In this document: one piece after another, positions 25,589 through 35,094 of the stretch
How positions within the stretch are numbered: the first letter of the stretch is position 1
Layout: each line of letters starts with the position of its first letter
NCBI RefSeq assembly: GCF_001686985.1
Contig: NZ_CP015318.1
Location: forward strand, 4,462,001 to 4,526,000
From: Mesorhizobium amorphae CCNWGS0123
Lineage (GTDB): Bacteria; Pseudomonadota; Alphaproteobacteria; Rhizobiales; Rhizobiaceae
Length of the DNA: 64,000 bases
Direction: 5' to 3'
The notes under the pieces: model-generated
Told to the model about the DNA's origin: nothing
Databases searched by the model: none
The model's input: the letters and a program-made list of their open reading frames with translations, nothing else
Position numbers and translations under genes: made by a program

Positions 25589-26427
25589 GCTACCACCTCG
25601 ACTGCCTTGATGCCTTGCGCGCGACCGCGCAGATAGAGCGGCGCGAACACCTGGTCCTGCCGCATCTCCATCTTGCCTTCACGCACCAGTTCGAGCGTCG
25701 CGGCAAACGAACTGGCGACCGCCGTGCGCCGATCTTCCGGGGCGGACAGATACTCGATCAGGAAGGAGTCCAGCGAGGTCCAGTCAGGCAACGTCCCGAC
25801 CAGCCTGATCAGGATGTCGCGCGCGTCCTTGAGGGACCACACGCCGCGCCTGGCGATCGTCACATTGTTGATCGCCTGCTTCTGGCGCTGCTGCGCATAG
25901 GCGGTCAAGAGATCGTAGAGCGAGGCCGAATAGGCGTTGCGCTTCTCGATGATCACCATTTCCGGCATGCCGCGCGCAAACACGTCGCGGCCGAGCCGGT
26001 TGCGGTTGACCAGCCTCGCCGAGGCGTCGCGCATGGCTTCCAGCCGCTTCAGGCGGAACTGTAGCACCGCCGCCAGTTCCTCGCCGCTTTCGCCTTCCTC
26101 GCCCGGTTGCTTGGGGATCAGAAGCTTCGACTTCAGGAAGGCAAGCCATGCCGCCATCACCAGATAGTCGGCGGCAAGCTCCAGCCGCAGCGCTCTCACC
26201 TTCTCGACGAAGGCCAGATATTGCTCGGCCAGCGCCAGGATCGAGATGCGCGCCAGGTCGACCTTCTGGTTGCGCGCCAGGTGCAGAAGCAGATCGAGCG
26301 GGCCTTCGAAACCGGCGACGTCGACGACCAGCGACGGATCGCCAGTCAGCCGGGAATCGTCGTTCTCGGCCCACAGACGGTCCATCGGTGCGGCCTTCGC
26401 GGCCTTGCTGTCCAATGTTTCCGCCAC
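25585..26427 (-). CDS. scpA: Segregation and condensation protein A (kleisin)
   Basis: A 280-aa kleisin that links SMC heads. The N-terminal signature FEGPLDLLLHLARNQKVDLARISI lies near residue 39, and YLVMAAWLAFLKSKLLIPK follows. The C-terminal winged helix is at about 215-270. It lies 21 bp after nagZ on the same strand and overlaps scpB; nagZ-scpA-scpB is the usual alphaproteobacterial order. Confidence 0.95.
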   Translation of the reverse strand: MAETLDSKAAKAAPMDRLWAENDDSRLTGDPSLVVDVAGFEGPLDLLLHLARNQKVDLARISILALAEQYLAFVEKVRALRLELAADYLVMAAWLAFLKSKLLIPKQPGEEGESGEELAAVLQFRLKRLEAMRDASARLVNRNRLGRDVFARGMPEMVIIEKRNAYSASLYDLLTAYAQQRQKQAINNVTIARRGVWSLKDARDILIRLVGTLPDWTSLDSFLIEYLSAPEDRRTAVASSFAATLELVREGKMEMRQDQVFAPLYLRGRAQGIKAVEVVA

Positions 26428-26448
26428 TGCCTTTGTCTCTTCCTCTGC

Positions 26449-27468
26449 TTAGGCCACCGCATCGAAATAGGTGGCAAACTCGGCGCGTATCGCGGTTTCT
26501 TCAGCCGCGTCGCGGTCCTTTATATAGGTCAGTGCGCGCTCCGCGCGCGCAAGCGACTTGCCTTGAAGCCCCGTCGTCCGTGATGCAATGCCGGACATCT
26601 CTTCGAAAACACCATTGCAGTGAAGGACGAGATCGCAGCCCGCCGCAAGGATCGCGGCCGCCTTTGTCGGGAAATCCCCAGAAAGTGCCTTCATCGAGGT
26701 GTCGTCGCTCATCAACAGCCCGTCGAAGCCGATGTCGCCGCGGATAATGTCGTTGACGACCTTGCCCGAGGTCGTCGCCGGATTGCTCGCATCGATGGCG
26801 CTGTAGACGACATGCGCCGTCATCGCCATCGGCAGATGGTTGAGCGCCTTGAACGGGGCGAAATCATGCCGCCGCAACTCGTCCATGGGCGTATCGACGG
26901 TCGGCAGTTCGAAATGCGTGTCGGCAAAGGCCCGCCCGTGCCCGGGAATGTGCTTCATCACCGGCAGCACACCGCCCGACATCAGGCCTTCGGCGGCCGC
27001 GCGGCCAAGCTCGATGACGGCGCCTGGCTCCTTGCCATAGGCGCGCGCGCCGATAACGTCGCTGGCGCCCTCGATCGGCACGTCGAGCACCGGCAGGCAG
27101 TCGGCGGTGATGCCGAGGCGCAGCAGATCGAAAGCATGCAGCCGCGCCATCAGCCAGGCTGCGCGCGTGCCCGCGTCACGGTCGTTCCGCCACAGTGCGC
27201 CAAGCGCGCCGCCGGCCGGATAGTTCGGCGCCAGCGGCGGCCGCAGGCGCTGCACCCGGCCGCCTTCCTGGTCGATGAACACCGGCGCGTCCGGACGCCC
27301 GATGCAGTCGCGCATCGAGGCGACCAGATCGCGGATCTGTTCGGGCTCGCCGATGTTGCGGGCAAACAGGATGAAACCCCAGGGCCGCTCGCCGCGGTAG
27401 AAGCGGATTTCGTCTGGGGTCAGCGATTTCCCGGCACAGCCGAGGATCATGGATTTTGATTCGGTCAT
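26449..27468 (-). CDS. nagZ: Beta-N-acetylhexosaminidase
   Basis: A 339-aa glycoside hydrolase family 3 enzyme that removes N-acetylglucosamine from muropeptides during cell-wall recycling. FIDQEGGRVQRLRPP, MKHIPGHGRAFADTHFELP (with the family His general acid/base in the GHG.. D..H loop) and the nucleophile-bearing LLMSDDTSMKAL are all present. Cytoplasmic, no signal peptide. It lies 134 bp downstream of the SPOR gene, beyond its terminator, and leads into scpAB. Confidence 0.95.
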   Translation of the reverse strand: MTESKSMILGCAGKSLTPDEIRFYRGERPWGFILFARNIGEPEQIRDLVASMRDCIGRPDAPVFIDQEGGRVQRLRPPLAPNYPAGGALGALWRNDRDAGTRAAWLMARLHAFDLLRLGITADCLPVLDVPIEGASDVIGARAYGKEPGAVIELGRAAAEGLMSGGVLPVMKHIPGHGRAFADTHFELPTVDTPMDELRRHDFAPFKALNHLPMAMTAHVVYSAIDASNPATTSGKVVNDIIRGDIGFDGLLMSDDTSMKALSGDFPTKAAAILAAGCDLVLHCNGVFEEMSGIASRTTGLQGKSLARAERALTYIKDRDAAEETAIRAEFATYFDAVA

Positions 27469-27551
27469 GACAACAAGCTTAGAGCTTCATGCGGACAAAG
27501 GGAATCATCCCGGATCGCCCGCCTCGGAATGCCCGGGAGCTTCCACATGAA

Positions 27552-27585
27552 AAAACCGGCGCGGCCATTCGGCCGCGCCGGTTTT
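27552..27585 (-). terminator. Intrinsic terminator of the SPOR gene
   Basis: A 15-bp perfect stem (AAAACCGGCGCGGCC with its complement) and loop ATTC. Flanking A and T runs on both sides make it able to act in either direction, but it sits 18 bp after the SPOR stop codon on the minus strand. Confidence 0.88.
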
Positions 27586-27602
27586 CGTGTGGTTTCAACT
27601 GA

Positions 27603-30600
27603 TCAGCGCGACACGAAGCAGTTGCCGCCGGCCGCCTTGTAGCTGGTGCACAGATTGATCGCGTCGTTGCGCGACTGCGCCGGAACGCGAACCCGGTAGA
27701 AGGTTCCCTTGCCGGCGATCTCGGCCTTGACGATGTTGGCGGTGCGGCCGGAAAGCACGCTGCCATAGCGGCGCTGCAGGTCCTGATAGGTCGACTGGGC
27801 GCTCTCGACCGTCGGCTGCGAAGCGATCTGCATCGACCACGAACCACCGCCTGTCGCTGCTGCGGTCGGCGATATGGAGGCGACCTGGTCGGGCTTGACC
27901 TCGCCGACCACGTCGACCGGCTGATCGGACGGGCGCTGCGGCGGCACTGGAACCGTGGCCGACGTATTCGCCGATTGCGTGCTGGCGGACGGGGCCTTGG
28001 CTTCGGCCTTCGGCGTGGGGGCTGCCGCCGGCTCGAGCGGCCTGGCGGTCTCGGCCTGATCGGTAGCAACCTGATCGGTCGGCTGATCGCTTGCCTGATC
28101 GGTCGCTGGCGCCACGGTGCCGGTCTGCTCCGCGTCGGACTGCGCCGCCGGAGCGACAAGTTGCGGTGCTGGATCGGTCGGCTCGGCTGCGGCAACCTGC
28201 GGCGCCGGATCCTCACGCGGAACCAGCGAACCGTCGGGCTTGACCATCATGGTCCTGACCTTGCGCGGCGCAACGGCGGCGACTTCCGGGTTGGTCCCCT
28301 TGTCGGCCTCCTGAAGAACCTGCGCGATGCGGTCCTCGGATTTCGGCGCCGGCGCGGCATCGGCATTCCCGGAAGTATCCACGCCTGGCATCGCGGCCGC
28401 GGGGGCATTACCCGCTGCATCCGTGCCGGGAGCGGCATCGGTATCGTCGGGTGAAAGATCGACGACGCGGCTTTCCGGCTCCTTGGTTTTCACGTCCACC
28501 GGCTCTTCGGTGTTGGTGACCAGCTTCTCCTGCACAGGTTCAGCCGGCTTGGTGCCCTTGGCCACCGCGTCATAGACCTTGTTGTCCTGGTTCGGCACCA
28601 CGGCGCCACCCGGGTTTTCAGGCTTGACCTTGATCGGCGCGTTGTCGGCCTTGACGATCACGGGCGCTTCGCTGCCGCCCTTGCCGCCGAGCGACAAGGC
28701 AAATGCGCCGAGGCCACCGGCGATCGCCACCGCGCCGACGATCGCGGCCACCATCAGGCCGCGGCTGCGCGGCTTTGCAGCCTCGCGCTCAGCCAGACCG
28801 GGCACCGACATCGCCTCGTCCAGTTCAGGATCGTAGTCGAGCTCGTCGATGGCGAAATCGTCAGCCTGCGAAACCGGCTTGCTGCCGGGCAGATTGTCCA
28901 TGTCGAAGCTGCTCGCTGCAGCAGCGTGGGAAGCGGCCGCCGTCGCGGCAAGCACTTCGGCCGGCTTCGCCGCATAGGCGGGTGCTTCGTCGCGGTCATA
29001 GCCCGGCTTGAACCCGGCACTGTAGGTGTCGTCTTCATAGGTCGTGCTGCGCGCCGGCGTCGCGGCCACCTCGGGGGCGTTCATCTCGGTCAGCAGACCG
29101 GCGAATTCGGCTTCGAGGTCGTCATAGGCGGACGCAGCCGGCTGATCTTCCTCGAAATTGAGCTCGGGAATATCGAGGTCGTCGGCCAGCGCGACGACGC
29201 GCTCCGGCACATCGACCGTCTCGACATCGGGCATCTCGTCATGGCGAGGCTGTTCGTGCCGCACCGGCTCGGGCTCGACTTGGGCGGCGACCTCTTCGAC
29301 CGGCTCCTGCTGGTACGCGGGCGCCGCGGAAGCCGGCGCTGAAGCAACCGGCGGCGCCGAGGCCATAGGCTGGGCCGAGAACGAGGCCTGCACAGGGGGC
29401 GCGGCGACCGGTGTCACCCGGCTCCACGAACGGGCCGGCTCTGGCGGCGTTGAGCGCATCCAGTCCGCCGAATGGGCAAAGCCTTCCCCGACAGCGGTGC
29501 GTCCCGCTTCATCGTGACCAAGGTCCGATACATCGTGACCACTGTCCGATCCGTCGTGGCCAAGGTCGGACTGGTCGTGACCAGGGTCCGACTCGTCGTG
29601 ACCACGGTCCGATACATCGTGACCAAGGTCCGATTCCTGGCCAAGGTTGATACCCTTGGCAAAGGCGGCATCGAACGCCTCGTCGTCGAACGCGACGTCG
29701 GCAGCTGTCACAGTCTCAGCCCTGAAATCCTCACCATCGAGCTCGCCGGCGAGATCAATGTCGAGATCGGCGTCGGCAGCCTGGGCCGCCTCATGATGCT
29801 GCTGCGTCTCAGCAGGCTCATGTTCGTCAAGATCCCAATCGAGTTCTTCGATGGGATCGGCCTGCTGGGCAGCGGCCGTTTCCGCCACGACAGCCGGCTG
29901 TTGAACCGGCTCGGGCTCCTTCGCGGCGACGGGAACCGGCCGCGCGGTCATGGCGCCAAGCAGCGCGTTCAGTTCGTCTTCCAGGCTCCGATCGTCTGCG
30001 GCAACCGGTTTTGCCGGCTCGGCCGCAACCGCAGCGGGCACCGTCGGCTCCGCGGCGGCGCTTTCGGCAACCTGCTCTTCGGCCGCCTCGGCCGGCCCCT
30101 CGTCGATGCCGAGGTCGAAATCGTCGTCAAACGCGCCCTGCGCGGCAACCTCGCGAGCATCAATCTCGGGCACATCATCATTGTCGGCTTCGGCGACATA
30201 AGCCGCCTCGACAGGTGCTTCGACAGCCTCGACAGGCGCTTCGACAGCCAGAGGCTCATCGATTTCGGTCGGTTCTTCGGCACGGACATCGAAATCCATA
30301 TCGACGTCGGCCATATCCATTTCGACATCGGCCATCGCCTCGTCGAAATGGTCGGAAAACTCCGCTTCGGGAATCTGACGGTCGGCTTCCTCGGCAATCT
30401 GGACCGGCGCCGGATATTCGACAGCGGCGGCAGTTGCGTGATGATGATCTTCTGCCGGCACTTCATCGTCGAGCGGCGCGTGATCGTCGAGCGTCAGCTC
30501 GTCCTCAAGCGACAGGGATACGGCATTGTCCAAATCGTCGTCGAATGCGGCTTCGACCGCCGGCGCGACCTGCTCCGCGGCGGCGTGCTCTGCTTCATGT

Positions 30601-31124
30601 TCAGCCGTGTCGGCCGTGGGATGATCGTCGAGCTGGAATTCCTGATCGAGCGAAGCGGCAAGCTCGGCGTCCATCGGCATGTCGTCGTCGAGCGGCGACA
30701 CGTCTTCCAGCGAGCTGGCAACCGCCTGATCGAAATCATCACCGAAGGCAGCCTCGACCTGCGGCGCAGCAACCTCGGCGACGGGCGCAAAGTGATCCGC
30801 AGGGTCGTCGAACACGAAATCCTGTTCGAGCGATGCAGCAAGCTCGTCGTTCATCCTGGCGGCAACAGATTCGAAAGCCGGCTCCTGGCGCTGCGCGGCG
30901 CCCTCATCGGCGCTGAATTCGCCCATCAGCTCCTTCTCGAGGTCGATATCGAAATCGCCCTCTTCGGCAAGCTGGTCGGCCGGAGCAGCCTTCGGCGCGG
31001 CAGGCGCCTGCGGCTTTACCGGCTGGCGCGGGTCGAAACCCATGATCCGGGTCAATTCCGCGAACGGATCATCGTCAGCGATGTCGTTATGGTCGGCTGT
31101 TCTCAGCTGGGTTCTGTCTGCCAT
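27603..31124 (-). CDS. Giant acidic SPOR-domain cell-envelope protein
   Basis: About 1173 aa. The cytoplasmic N-terminal 785 residues are very rich in Asp, Glu and Ala and probably disordered. Six heptapeptides of the form SDxGHDx lie at about 498-539. One transmembrane helix follows the basic RSRGLM at about 788-812, then a Pro/Ala/Thr periplasmic linker, and a C-terminal SPOR domain at about 1095-1173 (SWSMQIASQPTVESAQSTYQDLQ). SPOR domains bind denuded septal glycan strands, so a division-site role is likely. The start MADRTQL is chosen over an upstream frame extension. It lies between argS and nagZ, the usual place for this gene. Confidence 0.9.
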   Translation of the reverse strand: MADRTQLRTADHNDIADDDPFAELTRIMGFDPRQPVKPQAPAAPKAAPADQLAEEGDFDIDLEKELMGEFSADEGAAQRQEPAFESVAARMNDELAASLEQDFVFDDPADHFAPVAEVAAPQVEAAFGDDFDQAVASSLEDVSPLDDDMPMDAELAASLDQEFQLDDHPTADTAEHEAEHAAAEQVAPAVEAAFDDDLDNAVSLSLEDELTLDDHAPLDDEVPAEDHHHATAAAVEYPAPVQIAEEADRQIPEAEFSDHFDEAMADVEMDMADVDMDFDVRAEEPTEIDEPLAVEAPVEAVEAPVEAAYVAEADNDDVPEIDAREVAAQGAFDDDFDLGIDEGPAEAAEEQVAESAAAEPTVPAAVAAEPAKPVAADDRSLEDELNALLGAMTARPVPVAAKEPEPVQQPAVVAETAAAQQADPIEELDWDLDEHEPAETQQHHEAAQAADADLDIDLAGELDGEDFRAETVTAADVAFDDEAFDAAFAKGINLGQESDLGHDVSDRGHDESDPGHDQSDLGHDGSDSGHDVSDLGHDEAGRTAVGEGFAHSADWMRSTPPEPARSWSRVTPVAAPPVQASFSAQPMASAPPVASAPASAAPAYQQEPVEEVAAQVEPEPVRHEQPRHDEMPDVETVDVPERVVALADDLDIPELNFEEDQPAASAYDDLEAEFAGLLTEMNAPEVAATPARSTTYEDDTYSAGFKPGYDRDEAPAYAAKPAEVLAATAAASHAAAASSFDMDNLPGSKPVSQADDFAIDELDYDPELDEAMSVPGLAEREAAKPRSRGLMVAAIVGAVAIAGGLGAFALSLGGKGGSEAPVIVKADNAPIKVKPENPGGAVVPNQDNKVYDAVAKGTKPAEPVQEKLVTNTEEPVDVKTKEPESRVVDLSPDDTDAAPGTDAAGNAPAAAMPGVDTSGNADAAPAPKSEDRIAQVLQEADKGTNPEVAAVAPRKVRTMMVKPDGSLVPREDPAPQVAAAEPTDPAPQLVAPAAQSDAEQTGTVAPATDQASDQPTDQVATDQAETARPLEPAAAPTPKAEAKAPSASTQSANTSATVPVPPQRPSDQPVDVVGEVKPDQVASISPTAAATGGGSWSMQIASQPTVESAQSTYQDLQRRYGSVLSGRTANIVKAEIAGKGTFYRVRVPAQSRNDAINLCTSYKAAGGNCFVSR
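29508..29633 (-). repeat. Six tandem 21-bp units coding for SDxGHDx heptapeptides
   Basis: Six consecutive 21-bp units begin at 29508, 29529, 29550, 29571, 29592 and 29613 (plus-strand coordinates) inside the SPOR gene. Units 1 and 6 differ only at their first codon. The variable third and seventh residues (L/R/P/S and V/E/Q/G) show that the array has diverged by point mutation while the frame is kept. Confidence 0.95.
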
Positions 31125-31227
31125 TATTGTTCCCGAACTCGCACACATTCGGACGCCATGGACGTCGCGCAGGGTTGGCCCATACCAGCGCAATGTGGGC
31201 AAAAGGTGACAGGTTTTTTAGTCAAAC

Positions 31228-32985
31228 CTAACGCATTTCCGTGGGCGCATCAGCCCCAATAAGCGTTAGGCCGGACGTCAAAACGTCCGATACAGCCTGC
31301 ACCAGCCCTAGTCTGGCATACGTCAATTGTCGGTCGTTAACCTTAACAAAACGTAAGTCGGGATTGTCGGTCCCCCGGTTCCAATGTCCATGGAAGCTGG
31401 ACGCCAGATCGTAGAGGTAGAATGCCAGCCTGTGCGGCTCCAGCGCAAGGGCCGCGGATTCGATTAGCCGGGGATATTCAGCCAGCTTCCGGATCAGGCC
31501 GATTTCGCCCTCGTCGGTCAGCGACGCCACTGCCGCGGCCAGCCGGTTGCGGTCGAAATTGGCCTCGCCCAGCTGCTCGCTCGCCTGCCGGAAGACCGAA
31601 TGACAGCGCGCCGAGGCGTACTGCACGTAGAACACTGGATTGTCCTTGGACTGCTCGGTGACCTTGGCGAAATCAAAATCGAGCGGTGCATCGTTCTTGC
31701 GGTAGAGCATCATGAAGCGGATCGGGTCGCGGCCGACCTCCTCCACCACTTCGCGCAGCGTAACGAAATCGCCCGACCGTTTCGACATGCGCACTGGTTC
31801 GCCGTCGCGGAACAGCTTCACCAGTTGGCAGAGCAGCACGGTGAGCTTGACCTCGTCGCCGGCAACCGCACGCGCCAGCGCTTCGAGCCGCTTGACGTAG
31901 CCGCCATGGTCGGCGCCCAGCACATAGATCAGGTCGACGAAGCCGCGGTCGACCTTGTCCTTGAGATACGCGACGTCGGCGGCGAAATAGGTAAACGAGC
32001 CGTCCGACTTGACCAGCGCCCGGTCCATGTCGTCGCCGACCGCGGTCGAGCGGAACAGCGTCTGCTCGCGGTCTTCCCAATCGTCCGGCTTCTCGCCCTT
32101 GGGCGGCGGCAGTTTGCCTTTGTAGATATGCCCCTTCAGCGTCAGGTCGCTGATCGCCGCGCGGATCTTCCTGGCATTGTCGGCATGCAGCGTGCGCTCG
32201 GAGAAGAACACGTCGTGATGCACGTTGAGCAGCGCCAGGTCGCCACGGATCATCGCCATCATGGCGTCGATCGTGCGGTCCTTGACGATGGCCAGCGCCT
32301 CGTCCTCCGGCATCTGCAGCAGCTTGCCGCCGAATTCCTTGACCAGCGCCCGGCCGACCGGAACGAGATAGTCGCCGGGGTAGAGACCCGGTGGTATCTC
32401 GCCGATCGCCTCGCCAAGCGCCTCGCGGTAGCGCAGCATCACCGAACGGCCGAGCACGTCGATCTGCGAGCCGGCATCGTTGATGACATATTCCTTGGTC
32501 ACGTCGTAGCCGGCGAAGGCCATCAGATTGGCCAGCGTATCGCCGACAACGGCGCCTCGGCAGTGGCCGACATGCATCGGGCCGGTCGGGTTGGCCGAGA
32601 CATACTCGACATTGGCCTTCCTGTTGCCGCCGATGGTCGAGCGGCCATAGTTGCGGCCCTCGCCGAGCAAGGCCGTGAGATGCGCCTGCCAGAAGCCGTC
32701 CTTGAGCCTGAGATTGACGAAGCCGGGACCGGCGACGTCGGCGGCCGAGATGTCGGCATCGGTGCGCAACGCCTCGGCCAGTCTTTCGGCCAGCGCGCGC
32801 GGGTTCTGCCCGGTGGGCTTGGCCAGCACCATCGCCGCATTGGTCGCGAGATCGCCATGGCTGGCGTCGCGCGGCGGCTCGACAGCGATGCGCGACAGGT
32901 CGGGCGATGCGCCGTCCTTGTCTTTCAAATCAAGCGCTTCGACAGCTTTGATGATTCGCGCGGTGAAATCGGCGAAGATATTCAT
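31228..32985 (-). CDS. argS: Arginyl-tRNA synthetase
   Basis: A 585-aa class I synthetase. The ATP-binding HIGH motif is HVGH at residues 138-141 within NPTGPMHVGHCRGA; the KMSKS equivalent is MSKRSGDFVTL. The N-terminal additional domain contains ASHGDLATNAAMVLAK. The C-terminal anticodon-binding helical domain ends LIGADAPTEMR. It is 62 bp from the dgt gene on the same strand. Confidence 0.97.
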   Translation of the reverse strand: MNIFADFTARIIKAVEALDLKDKDGASPDLSRIAVEPPRDASHGDLATNAAMVLAKPTGQNPRALAERLAEALRTDADISAADVAGPGFVNLRLKDGFWQAHLTALLGEGRNYGRSTIGGNRKANVEYVSANPTGPMHVGHCRGAVVGDTLANLMAFAGYDVTKEYVINDAGSQIDVLGRSVMLRYREALGEAIGEIPPGLYPGDYLVPVGRALVKEFGGKLLQMPEDEALAIVKDRTIDAMMAMIRGDLALLNVHHDVFFSERTLHADNARKIRAAISDLTLKGHIYKGKLPPPKGEKPDDWEDREQTLFRSTAVGDDMDRALVKSDGSFTYFAADVAYLKDKVDRGFVDLIYVLGADHGGYVKRLEALARAVAGDEVKLTVLLCQLVKLFRDGEPVRMSKRSGDFVTLREVVEEVGRDPIRFMMLYRKNDAPLDFDFAKVTEQSKDNPVFYVQYASARCHSVFRQASEQLGEANFDRNRLAAAVASLTDEGEIGLIRKLAEYPRLIESAALALEPHRLAFYLYDLASSFHGHWNRGTDNPDLRFVKVNDRQLTYARLGLVQAVSDVLTSGLTLIGADAPTEMR

Positions 32986-33047
32986 GGGTATGGCTCTGGC
33001 GGCTTTGCGGGGTGACCGGCTCGTTGGCCGGCAAAATCGCGCCCGCC

Positions 33048-34262
33048 CTAGCTTAAATCCGGCGTATGGTCAAACAAACGGCGGTGTTCCTTCAAGGCAT
33101 AGGTGTCGGTCATGCCCGCCAGGAAATCGGCGACGCTGCGCGCCTTGATGCGGTCCTGCGCCCTATCGAGCCCTTCGCGCCAGCCATCGGGCATGGCGCG
33201 CGGGTCGGCGAAATAGACGTCGAACAGGTCCCTGACGATCTGTTCGGCGTCGCCACGCACGCGCATCACCTCGCTGTGGCGGTAGAGGTGCTTGTAGAGG
33301 AAGGCCTTCAGTCCCTTCTCGGTCGCCGCCATATCGGCCGAGAAGGTCACCATCGTCTCTCCCGCCGCCCGCACCGCATCGGCGGTTTCAGGCTTGAGGC
33401 GCTTGAGGTTGGCGGTGGTGGAGGCAATCACGTCCTCGACCATCATGGTGATCTGCCGGCGCATCAGTTCGTGTCCGGTGCGCACGTCATCGAGCGCCGG
33501 ATAGCGTGCTCGCACGCTTTTCAGGATCGAGCCCGGCAAAGTGACGTCTTCCAGCATGTCCAGCGTCAGGAAGCCCGATCTCAGCCCATCGTCGATGTCA
33601 TGGGTGTTGTAGGCAATGTCGTCGGCGATCGCCGCGCATTGCGCCTCGATGCCGGCGAAACGGTCGAGTTCCAGGTCATGCAACTCCGAATAGTCGCGGA
33701 TCGCTTGCGGCACCGGGCCTTTCAGCCCCTTTCCGTTCGCATCCGTAAGCGGTCCATTGTGCTTGACCAGCCCTTCCAGCGTTTCCCAGGTAAGGTTCAG
33801 CCCGTCGAATTCGGCATAGCGCCGCTCCAGCCGCGTCACCACGCGCAGCGACTGCGCATTGTGGTCGAAGCCGCCCCAGGCGGCCATCTTCTCGTTCAGC
33901 GCTTCCTCGCCGGTATGGCCGAAGGGCGTGTGGCCGAAATCGTGCACCAGCGCCACCGCCTCGGCGAGATCCTCGTCGCCGCGCAGCGCCCGCGCCAGAG
34001 CGCGTGCGATCTGCGCCACCTCGATCGAATGCGTCAGCCTTGTGCGATAGTGATCGCCTTCATGGGCGACGAATACCTGCGTCTTGTGCTTCAGCCGGCG
34101 AAAGGCCGTCGAATGGATGATGCGGTCGCGGTCGCGCTGGAACGGCGTGCGGGTCGGGCTCTCCACCTCGTCGAACAGCCGCCCGCGCGACTTGGCCGGA
34201 TCGCTGGCATAGGCCGCGCGCGGCCGATAGCCGAACCCAATGTCGCCAAGCTCATTTGTCAT
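33048..34262 (-). CDS. dgt: dGTP triphosphohydrolase-like HD protein
   Basis: A 404-aa HD-domain protein of the deoxyguanosinetriphosphate triphosphohydrolase type. Metal-binding residues are seen as H78 in RLTHSIEVAQ and HD at 107-108 in HDFGHTPFGHTGEE, with CAAIADDIAYNTHDIDDG further on. It hydrolyses dNTPs to nucleoside and triphosphate. The start MTNELGDIGFGYRPRA is the family start; the open frame reaches back 56 codons into the erpA promoter region. Divergent from erpA (76 bp), in line with argS and SPOR downstream. Confidence 0.93.
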   Translation of the reverse strand: MTNELGDIGFGYRPRAAYASDPAKSRGRLFDEVESPTRTPFQRDRDRIIHSTAFRRLKHKTQVFVAHEGDHYRTRLTHSIEVAQIARALARALRGDEDLAEAVALVHDFGHTPFGHTGEEALNEKMAAWGGFDHNAQSLRVVTRLERRYAEFDGLNLTWETLEGLVKHNGPLTDANGKGLKGPVPQAIRDYSELHDLELDRFAGIEAQCAAIADDIAYNTHDIDDGLRSGFLTLDMLEDVTLPGSILKSVRARYPALDDVRTGHELMRRQITMMVEDVIASTTANLKRLKPETADAVRAAGETMVTFSADMAATEKGLKAFLYKHLYRHSEVMRVRGDAEQIVRDLFDVYFADPRAMPDGWREGLDRAQDRIKARSVADFLAGMTDTYALKEHRRLFDHTPDLS

Positions 34263-34338
34263 GGCTGATGCCGCCGCAGTTGACTTGCCCCTTCCCGCTT
34301 CATACCTATCATGTGAAACCGAAAGCAAGGTGACGCCT

Positions 34339-34686
34339 ATGGGCGCTGATGCCAAGACTGCCATGAAAGTCGAGATGACCGAGTCCGCCGCCAAGCGGAT
34401 CGTGAAAATCGTCTCTGGCGAAGCCGGCAAGACGGCGCTGCGCGTTTCCGTCGAAGGCGGCGGCTGCTCGGGATTCTCCTACAAGTTCGATCTGGTCGGC
34501 ACGCGCAACGACGACGACGTCGCCATCGAGAAGGACGGCGCCACCGTGCTAATCGACGACCTGTCGCTGGTCTATATGGGCGGCTCGGTGATCGATTTCG
34601 TCGACGACCTGATGGGCCAGTCGTTCCAGATCAGGAACCCGAACGCGGTCGCCTCCTGCGGCTGCGGCACCAGCTTCTCAGTCTAG
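34339..34686 (+). CDS. erpA: A-type iron-sulfur cluster carrier (ErpA/IscA family)
   Basis: A 115-aa A-type carrier with the three cluster ligands C43 (GGGCSGFSYKF), C107 and C109 (CGCGTSF). Such proteins deliver Fe-S clusters to apo-enzymes. The ATG at 34339 has AAGG 9 nt upstream; a second in-frame ATG at 34363 is possible. It starts a plus-strand run with the VOC gene (11 bp later) and xth. The placement divergent from dgt is common in Rhizobiales. Confidence 0.93.
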   Translation: MGADAKTAMKVEMTESAAKRIVKIVSGEAGKTALRVSVEGGGCSGFSYKFDLVGTRNDDDVAIEKDGATVLIDDLSLVYMGGSVIDFVDDLMGQSFQIRNPNAVASCGCGTSFSV

Positions 34687-34697
34687 CGACAATCGCG

Positions 34698-35087
34698 ATG
34701 CCTGCCATCGGCGCGGTCCGTCAGGTCGCGCTCTCGGCCGGGCGCGATCTCGACACCACGCTCGCCTTCTGGCGCGACGTGCTCGGCATGCGCGTTCACG
34801 CCCGCTACGATCCACCCGGCATCGCCTTCATCATGGCCGGCGACGTGCGGCTGTTTTTCACCGACGGCGTGCCGGCGGGGATCGTCTATCTCGACATAGC
34901 GGACCTCGAAGCCTTTCACGCCGAGGCAAAAGCATCAGGCATTCCTTTCACCGCGCCGCCGTCACTTGTCCATCGCGACACGGAGGGCCAGTTCGGGCCG
35001 GCAGGGGAAAGCGAATGGATGGCCTTTCTAAAGGATCCGGCAGGCAATACGATCGGCCTCGTCGAACGTCTTCCGCCGGATTCCTGA
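34698..35087 (+). CDS. VOC (glyoxalase-fold) family protein
   Basis: A 129-aa vicinal oxygen chelate protein. One beta-alpha-beta-beta-beta module is visible, with ALSAGRDLDTTLAFWRDVLGMRV at the start and EWMAFLKDPAGNTIGLVER at the end. The Glu/His metal ligands are only partly evident (D and E near the C-terminus). Members include dioxygenases, lyases and resistance proteins; function undecided. It lies 11 bp after erpA and 7 bp before xth. Confidence 0.85.
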   Translation: MPAIGAVRQVALSAGRDLDTTLAFWRDVLGMRVHARYDPPGIAFIMAGDVRLFFTDGVPAGIVYLDIADLEAFHAEAKASGIPFTAPPSLVHRDTEGQFGPAGESEWMAFLKDPAGNTIGLVERLPPDS

Positions 35088-35094
35088 GGCTGCC

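Noticed and set aside
29472..31262. 596-aa plus-strand open frame
   Set aside because: Antisense of the SPOR gene; its VTxVR-type repeats are simply the complement of the 21-bp units.
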